From Camellia lanceoleosa (lineage: Eukaryota > Streptophyta > Magnoliopsida > Ericales > Theaceae): a DNA stretch of 64,000 bases. The notes under the pieces were generated by a model. The model had not been told where the DNA came from. It did not search any database and was given only the letters and a program-made list of their open reading frames with translations. Position numbers and translations under genes: made by a program. Numbering within the stretch: position 1 is the first letter of the stretch; every line of letters starts with the position of its first letter. The DNA is taken from the NCBI GenBank assembly GCA_025200525.1, contig CM045761.1:96510182-96574181 (forward strand). Direction: 5' to 3'. Shown in pieces: positions 58,313-64,000 of this stretch.

Positions 58313-59640
58313 TGGATCCGAGGTTGCGATCTCAAGAGTAGGTTCCAGGCTTGTTGAGCATTGGTACTTGCAAAAATAGTTTTTGAGAATTTTTACTGAG
58401 GTTGACTAATTCTCTCGAAAATTATTTCATCTTTTCCAAAACTGGACCATTTTCTTGGACCCGAAAAAGGAAAATTTTCAGTGCTCACAACCTAACTTGC
58501 GTGATTTTCAAAATCAAAAAGTTGAATAAGCATGTTAATCTAACTCTCATTTTGGTCAAAATTGTGTTTGTAGAAAACCAAAAACAAAAAAATGGTCGAA
58601 ATGATGAACTAGGGGCACAGTTGAGTCAGGTGTTCTGTCTTTTCCCCGTCATCAACATACTTGCCAAGAAGGGCACTCTACCTGCCAGAAGAGGGCACAA
58701 CTGAAGTCAACAGCAAAGGGCTGAAAGCTGTCTCATCCTCCAACCAACGAGGTATCAAGTCAAGTGCGAAGCACGAACTGGACTGGGGCAAGATGTTCCA
58801 CTTCCTCATCTGGACAGATCTAACCACGTCCAAACTCCCCAGCAGAGCATCATCAACCGATGTTAGCTGCAGAGTTGCTACACACCCAGTTGTAACACAA
58901 CCCCTCTGTGGGAGAAACTCACTGTTGTGAACAAAATCTAGCAGAATGCTAGGGGCAAGAGCCCGCAATTTTTTATCTATCCATCAACCACCCAGGGGAG
59001 GGATTGAAAAATAAGAGATTAAAGAATAGAGAGATGTGCGATGAGAAAAAAAAGTGAGCAAAAGGGCTTTTTCAGAAAAACAGAGCTTGAGGGCCGAGTG
59101 ATGTGAGAATCACAAATGAGAAAGGGTGGGAAATAATACCCGGTGAAACAGGCTCCCTGTGCACATTTGAGTCTTGTGTTTTGTTTTGTCTGTTTCGATT
59201 CTTGTTTTGAATCATTTCGAGTGTCAATAGATGTGTTTAGGTTGTTTACCTTTGTTTTTGTTTGTTGAGTCTTTTTCGCTGTGTTCAGTCGTAGGCTCAA
59301 TACCCAGTTAAGAACTCTTTTCTTAATTTCAAAAAATCAAATCATCTTGTGTTCAGAGTGCCGTGCCATTCTCCACATTTGTGCAAACCAGATTCGTTCT
59401 TTTATAAAACCGCAGGGTTCAACCCAGGTCATGTGTGAACAGTAAAACCAGGACCTGTCTGAAGCTATGATGGTTCCGGGCCGCCAAACAAAAGAAAAGA
59501 GGGAAAATTGAAGCATCTGAGTGTGTTTCACCTTCAGCGAATTCCGTGATTGTACTCCGAATGTACCTTTTCAGGCCTTGCCAATGCTACCAAAGTATGA
59601 GTACACCTCTACCTCAAGCTCAAGATCAAGTCTGCTTCAA
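58313..59640 (+). other. No gene recognised
   Basis: Interior of the gag-only element. The short ORFs at 58402-58704, 58661-58930 and 59019-59300 have no domain or supporting context. Confidence 0.5.
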
Positions 59641-59644
59641 GCCA

Positions 59645-61533
59645 GAATAGTGTATCAATCACACCTCATTCCCTTAGTGTATCAATCACACATCGTTCAC
59701 TCAGTGTAGCTAACACACCTTATTTGCCTTAGTGTATCAATCACACTTCATTCACTTTGTGTATCTATCACACACATTCATTTGCTCCACTCAGTGTATC
59801 TAACACACTTCATTTGCCTTCATGTATCAATCACACTTCTCTCATTTTGTATATCTATCGCATACATTTCCATTTTGTGTATCTACCACACACATACTCA
59901 TTTAGTGTATCCATTACACTTCATTCACTCTGTTTACCTCATGTATCTATCACATGTCTACTTTAGTGTATCCATCACACCTCATTTACCTCTGTTTACC
60001 TCATGTATCTATCACATGTTTACTTTAATGTATCCATCACACCTCATTTACTTTCTATTTGCTTCATGTATCTATCACATGTTTACTTAGTGTATCAATC
60101 ACACACTTCATCCTCATTTAGTGTATCAATCACACACTTCATTGCGTTCAGTGTATCAATCACACACTTCATTGCATTCAGTGTATCAATCACACACTTC
60201 ATTTCATTCAGTGTATCAATCACACACTTCATTTCATTCAATGTATCAATCACACACTTCATCCTCATTTAGTGTATCAATCACACACTTCATTTCATTC
60301 AGTGTATCAATCACACACTTCATTGCATTCAGTGTATCAATCACACACTTCATTCACATTCAGTATATCAATCATACTTGTTCACTAAGTGCATCTATCA
60401 CACTTCGTGTTCACCTTTAGTATATCCATCATACTTGTTCACTAAGTGCATCTATCACACTTTGTGTTCACTTTTAGTATATCAATCATACTTGTTCACT
60501 AAGTGCATCTATCACACTTTGTGTTCACATTCAGTATATCCATCATACTTGTTCACTAAGTGCATCTATCACACTTTGTGTTCACATTCAGTATATCAAT
60601 CATATTTGTTCACATAGTGCATCTATCACACTTTGTGTTCACCTTTAGTATATCAATCATACCCATGTTCACATAGTGCATCTATCACACTTTGTGTTCA
60701 CCTTTAGTATATCAATCATACCCATGTTCACTAAGTGCATCTATCACACTTCGTGTACACATTTAGTATATCAATCATACTTGTTCACTAAGTGCATCTA
60801 TCACACTTCGTGTTCACCTTTGGTGTATCCATCACACACCTTTAGTATATCAATCATACTTGTTCACTAAGTGCATCTATCACACTTCGTGTTCTCCTTT
60901 AGTATATCAATCATACTTGTTCACTTAGTGCATCTATCACACTTTGTGTTTGCCTTTTGTGTATCCATCACACTCATTCACTCAGTGCATCTATCACACT
61001 TTGTGTTCACCCTTTGTGTATCCATCACACTGTGCTCACCGCACTCAGCTACTGTATCTATCACATTATGCTTCATGTAGTGTATCTATCACGTGCTTAC
61101 TTTGTGTATCAATCACACACGCTTACTTTGTGTATCAATCACACGCTCGCTTTGTGTATCAATCACACACTTTCTCTTTATGCATCTATCACACTATGCT
61201 CATCTTGTGTATCCATCACACTTTGCTTCATACAGTGTATCCATCACACTGCACTCACCTTGTGTATCCATCACGCTTTGCTTCATAGAGTGCATCCATC
61301 ACACTCGCTTCACTTGGTGTATCTACCACACACGTTCACCTTTTGTATCTATCACATGCTCCCTTTGTGTATCCATCACACACATTCGTTTACATATTCG
61401 CTTAGTGTATCAATCACACTTTATTCATATAGTGTATCCATCACACTCTCTTCACTTTGGTGTATCCATCACACATGTTTGTCCACTTAGTGTATCTATC
61501 ACGTGCTTACTTTGTGTATCTAACGCACAGGTT
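59645..61533. repeat. 1.9-kb minisatellite with higher-order structure
   Basis: Tandem units around gtgtatcaatcacacacttc. 60121-60360 is a homogeneous block with exact 30-bp period. About 60360-60900 has a 57-bp dimeric period (tatatcaatcatacttgttc plus gcatctatcacacttcgtg; phase points 60421, 60478, 60535, 60592). Outer parts are more diverged. All ORFs over it (repeats of SVYQSHTS and the like) are consequences of the repeat. Confidence 0.9.
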
Positions 61534-61715
61534 CATGAGAATTGCATAATTCTCTTACATCCTTTCTGCATGAGATGAAGTTTGGTTCATATCTACTTGC
61601 TTGCATAGCATTCGCTTAAAATGTTGCATTTATTTTGCATAATTGCTTCATCACAGCATCCTTTGCATGATCATAAGTTATGCACTTGCATTGTGCATCA
61701 CTTTGCATCTTGCCC

Positions 61716-61768
61716 CCGAGCTACGCTGGTTTGATTCCTTGCAAAGGGATACGTAGGCAGCCTCCGGG
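61716..61768 (+). other. CTACGT...ACGTAG motif, copy 2
   Basis: cgagctacgctggtttgatt followed by gggatacgtaggcagcc; matches 58000-58052. One stem pair is lost (CTACGC against ACGTAG). Confidence 0.5.
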
Positions 61769-61885
61769 CACAACCATTTATCTATCTATATTTTGTTTGT
61801 TTGTCCAAGTCTTCGGCCTTATCAAAAATGGGTCGTCTCGGGGCTTTGACATTCACTCCCGTCATTGTTATGACTTTCGAGTTCT

Positions 61886-61899
61886 CAAAGAGGGGCAAT
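61886..61899 (+). other. Polypurine tract of gag-only element
   Basis: caaagaggggcaat adjoins the 3' LTR, the expected plus-strand priming site; similar to caagaggggcatt in element 1. Confidence 0.6.
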
Positions 61900-64000
61900 C
61901 AGAGACACCCCATTTTTGACCGCCCTCAAGACTTGGGCATTACTGATGGTTTGCTCGGTGTTGAGAGATGTGCAGGACAAAGATTCAATTTCTTTGGCAA
62001 GGAGAGAGGCAAACCCTTCAAAACACTTTGTTTAGGGGTTTGGAGTTGAAGAAAAGAGGAGAGGAGGGGAGAAAATAGGTTGGAGAAGAAGTTCGCCATG
62101 AATCCGGGTAGGAGAGAATCGAGCAGCCCTCGCTGAATCGGGCTTATTCAATTGCATACTTTGAGTTAAGCTATGAGGCCACCATCGTTGGAAAGAAGAC
62201 TTCCGGGGCTTCACTTTGTACTCAAGAATCTCCCAAAGCCAAGTCCGGGTGGAGGAGATATGATTGGTTGAAGCTGGGTATCATCCCGGTTGGATCGAGT
62301 CTACGCGGCTTCACGAAAAAGGGCATAACTTTTTGCATAGGAGGAATTTTGATGCAAGGTTTGCGCCATTGGAAAGCTAACTTCCGGGGCTTCGATTTTC
62401 ATACCCACCGGCGGTTTTTTGACCAAGGAATCATCCATCGGCACTCTATTTAGCCGACCGGCAGAAAAGAGTGCCGACCGGCACTTTATTTTGGACAATG
62501 ATCGAATCTTCTGGCCGGTTTGAACCCTTTGCACCCCCCAAGCCTGGTGCATACCAGCTGTGCCAGCTGGGATGCACAGAACTCGACCCACGTGCATCCA
62601 TGTGCCCATTTTGCACCCTTTAATCCCATTTTTTGGACCCTTGCTCATGGCTTCTTGAGGAAGCCTTGACCCCTTGTCTTGGCTTCCTCAAGAAGCCTTA
62701 CCAGCTGTCCAAGCTTCCCTTACAAGCCTTGCACCCCCTTGACCCTTTTTCTTTAACTTAGCCTCTAAGTTTAGTGCTTATACTTGCCTATATAAGCACC
62801 TCTCCTCTCCCTTGAGCAAGGGTTGGAGATTTCTAAGCAAAAACCAGGTTATAGATATATATATCTAACATATATATCTATAACCATATATCTCTCCCAT
62901 CCAACCTCCAAAGTCCATTGTTCTTGAGCCATTCCTTCACCACCACCTAGCACCACCACCACCACTCCATTTCCAACGACTTGGGGGACATTTGCAGAGC
63001 TTAGGAGCACCTAAACTTGGATCAAAACCTGCTGGTTCATTGGTCTACAAGGGTAAGTGTCTATTTCCCCCAAACTAGCATTTTCTTGCATCATTTCTTA
63101 GCTCTAGTTGCTTGCACATTTGGGCTCCGACCCAAACTTCAAATAGTCTTATTTTGGGGTCCTCTTCATGTTTGATTGAGGACCCCTTGCTGTTTGGTGA
63201 TTGCATCTAGCACCTATCTCTTTACCCCCTTGTATGCCACTATTCTTGCATAGTATATTTGGCTGATGTGTGATCTGATTCAGAGCATGATGTAAGCTAA
63301 GAATAGGCTTATTTTGAGCCCTTCTTCAACATTGTTGAAGGGCTCAACATTGTTTGGATGATCCTTATGCTACTCGCTTTGAAATCCTTGTTTTAGCCTC
63401 ATTTTTGCATGGTTTGTTAGCCTTGTATGCTTACTGATTTTGGGGCTGTCTTATACTGAAAATGTTCTTATATTTGGGCTTTCTAGCTGCTGTCTATTCA
63501 TACCATGTTCATATAATGCATGTTTAGCATAGCTATAGGCCATTTCGGAGGCCTAGTTTTGCATTTCGGGAGTGATTCCATGCATCGGGTGTCATTTCGC
63601 CTTGTTTCGGGGCTGTTTTGCCCCTTATTTAACTACTGAAATTTGTATGTGTTGCATGCCATGCTTGTTGGTTTAGGTTGTGTGCCTAATACATGTTGCA
63701 TGTTTGCATACTTGCCTTTATGCTCATATTGCATACTTAGCTCACATGTTTAGGTTGCATTTGGCATGCATACCTTGCCTCTTGAATCACCATGATAGAG
63801 GTTGGGCCTCTTGTTTGTTTGTGCTTGCATTCCATTCCATTGAAAGTTGCTAACTTGGCTTTCGGGCCATCATGCATTGAAATGCGGGATTGATGGCCCG
63901 GGGGTCGAGGGCCATGCTCCCTTGAGTCTATTACATGATAGGGAGTGTGTCCGTGCATACATTTGTCCCAAAATTCCAATGCCATGCTCTCTTTGCCATT
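61900..64000 (+). repeat. 3' LTR of gag-only element, cut by window end
   Basis: cagagacaccccatttttg here against tgtagacaccccatttttg at 50865; the first bases are mutated. It then matches the 5' LTR nearly base for base. At the last ~13 bases (ctctttgccatt against ctgccgtcattc) the copies diverge, indicating an indel. Confidence 0.9.

Larger units (their letters stand above)
50865..64000 (+). mobile_element. Gag-only non-autonomous retrotransposon, runs off window
   Basis: 5' LTR 50865-54313, tRNA-Arg-type primer site, degenerate gag 55347-56574, about 5.3 kb without pol, polypurine tract, and 3' LTR from 61900 beyond 64000. Plant elements with LTRs and only gag (TR-GAG type) are known; the primer site and the gag place it near the Tat/Ogre lineage. 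It would need enzymes in trans. By eye about 17 substitutions in ~2.1 kb of compared LTR (under 1%), so it is young. Confidence 0.85.

Noticed and set aside
59757..61578. Chain of open frames with repeated SVYQSHTSF and similar peptides
   Set aside because: They follow from the 30/57-bp minisatellite, which is open in several frames; no start context, domain or conservation beyond the DNA repeat.

Overview
This is repeat-rich nuclear DNA of a flowering plant, probably a eudicot; I cannot name the species. The evidence is plant Ty3/gypsy elements of the Tat/Ogre and chromovirus types, a Ty1/copia remnant primed by tRNA-Met, a CACTA terminus, a non-autonomous hAT element, MITE-like sequence and A/T-rich introns. 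I see no intact host gene, no tRNA or rRNA gene and no CRISPR array. Nearly everything is transposon, much of it nested.

Layout. 1-1169: end of an antisense long LTR. 1170-2342: spacer with simple tandem repeats. 2343-4648: solo LTR with a CGCTCGAGCG palindrome array. 4654-7442: spacer, then the minus-strand gag/protease remnant of a copia element whose LTR, primer site and gag start lie at 29704-30734. That copia gag was split by element 1 (7448-29703), a 22.3 kb Tat/Ogre-like retrotransposon. Element 1 has 0.8 kb LTRs, one very long gag-pol frame broken only by in-frame stops, a two-part RNase H (RT-linked plus second archaeal-type domain), integrase, and a long 3' region carrying an antisense intron-containing Plant Mobile Domain gene. 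Its pol is itself split by a 4.7 kb antisense solo LTR (15768-20462). 30890-41933: several copies of a chromovirus LTR family, one holding another antisense solo LTR (33603-37416), followed by a truncated chromovirus gag-protease-RT remnant. 43073-48054: a CACTA terminus, then decayed pieces of two unrelated host genes (HEAT-repeat protein and NUDT14-like Nudix hydrolase) and a hAT insertion. 48055-50431: solo LTR. 50437-50864: two units of a ~179 bp satellite-like repeat. 50865-64000 (runs off the window): a young gag-only non-autonomous element with 3.4 kb LTRs, tRNA-Arg primer site, a degenerate gag, structured-RNA motifs and a 1.9 kb minisatellite.

Insertion order from nesting: copia, then element 1, then solo LTR 15768-20462; chromovirus LTR, then solo LTR 33603-37416, then a MITE-like insertion. 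By-eye LTR comparison gives roughly 4% divergence for element 1 and under 1% for the gag-only element.

Most unusual points: (1) a three-copy RNA-like hairpin with compensatory base changes, shared by element 1 just after pol and the gag-only element; (2) a run of YTPTSPE heptads in the element 1 polyprotein resembling the RNA polymerase II C-terminal domain; (3) three capsid-like Gag modules in one polyprotein; (4) an antisense Plant Mobile Domain gene with introns behind a five-fold CCAAT repeat; (5) 20-bp-phased CTCGAG palindromes in LTRs. All boundaries, translations and alignments were done by eye.
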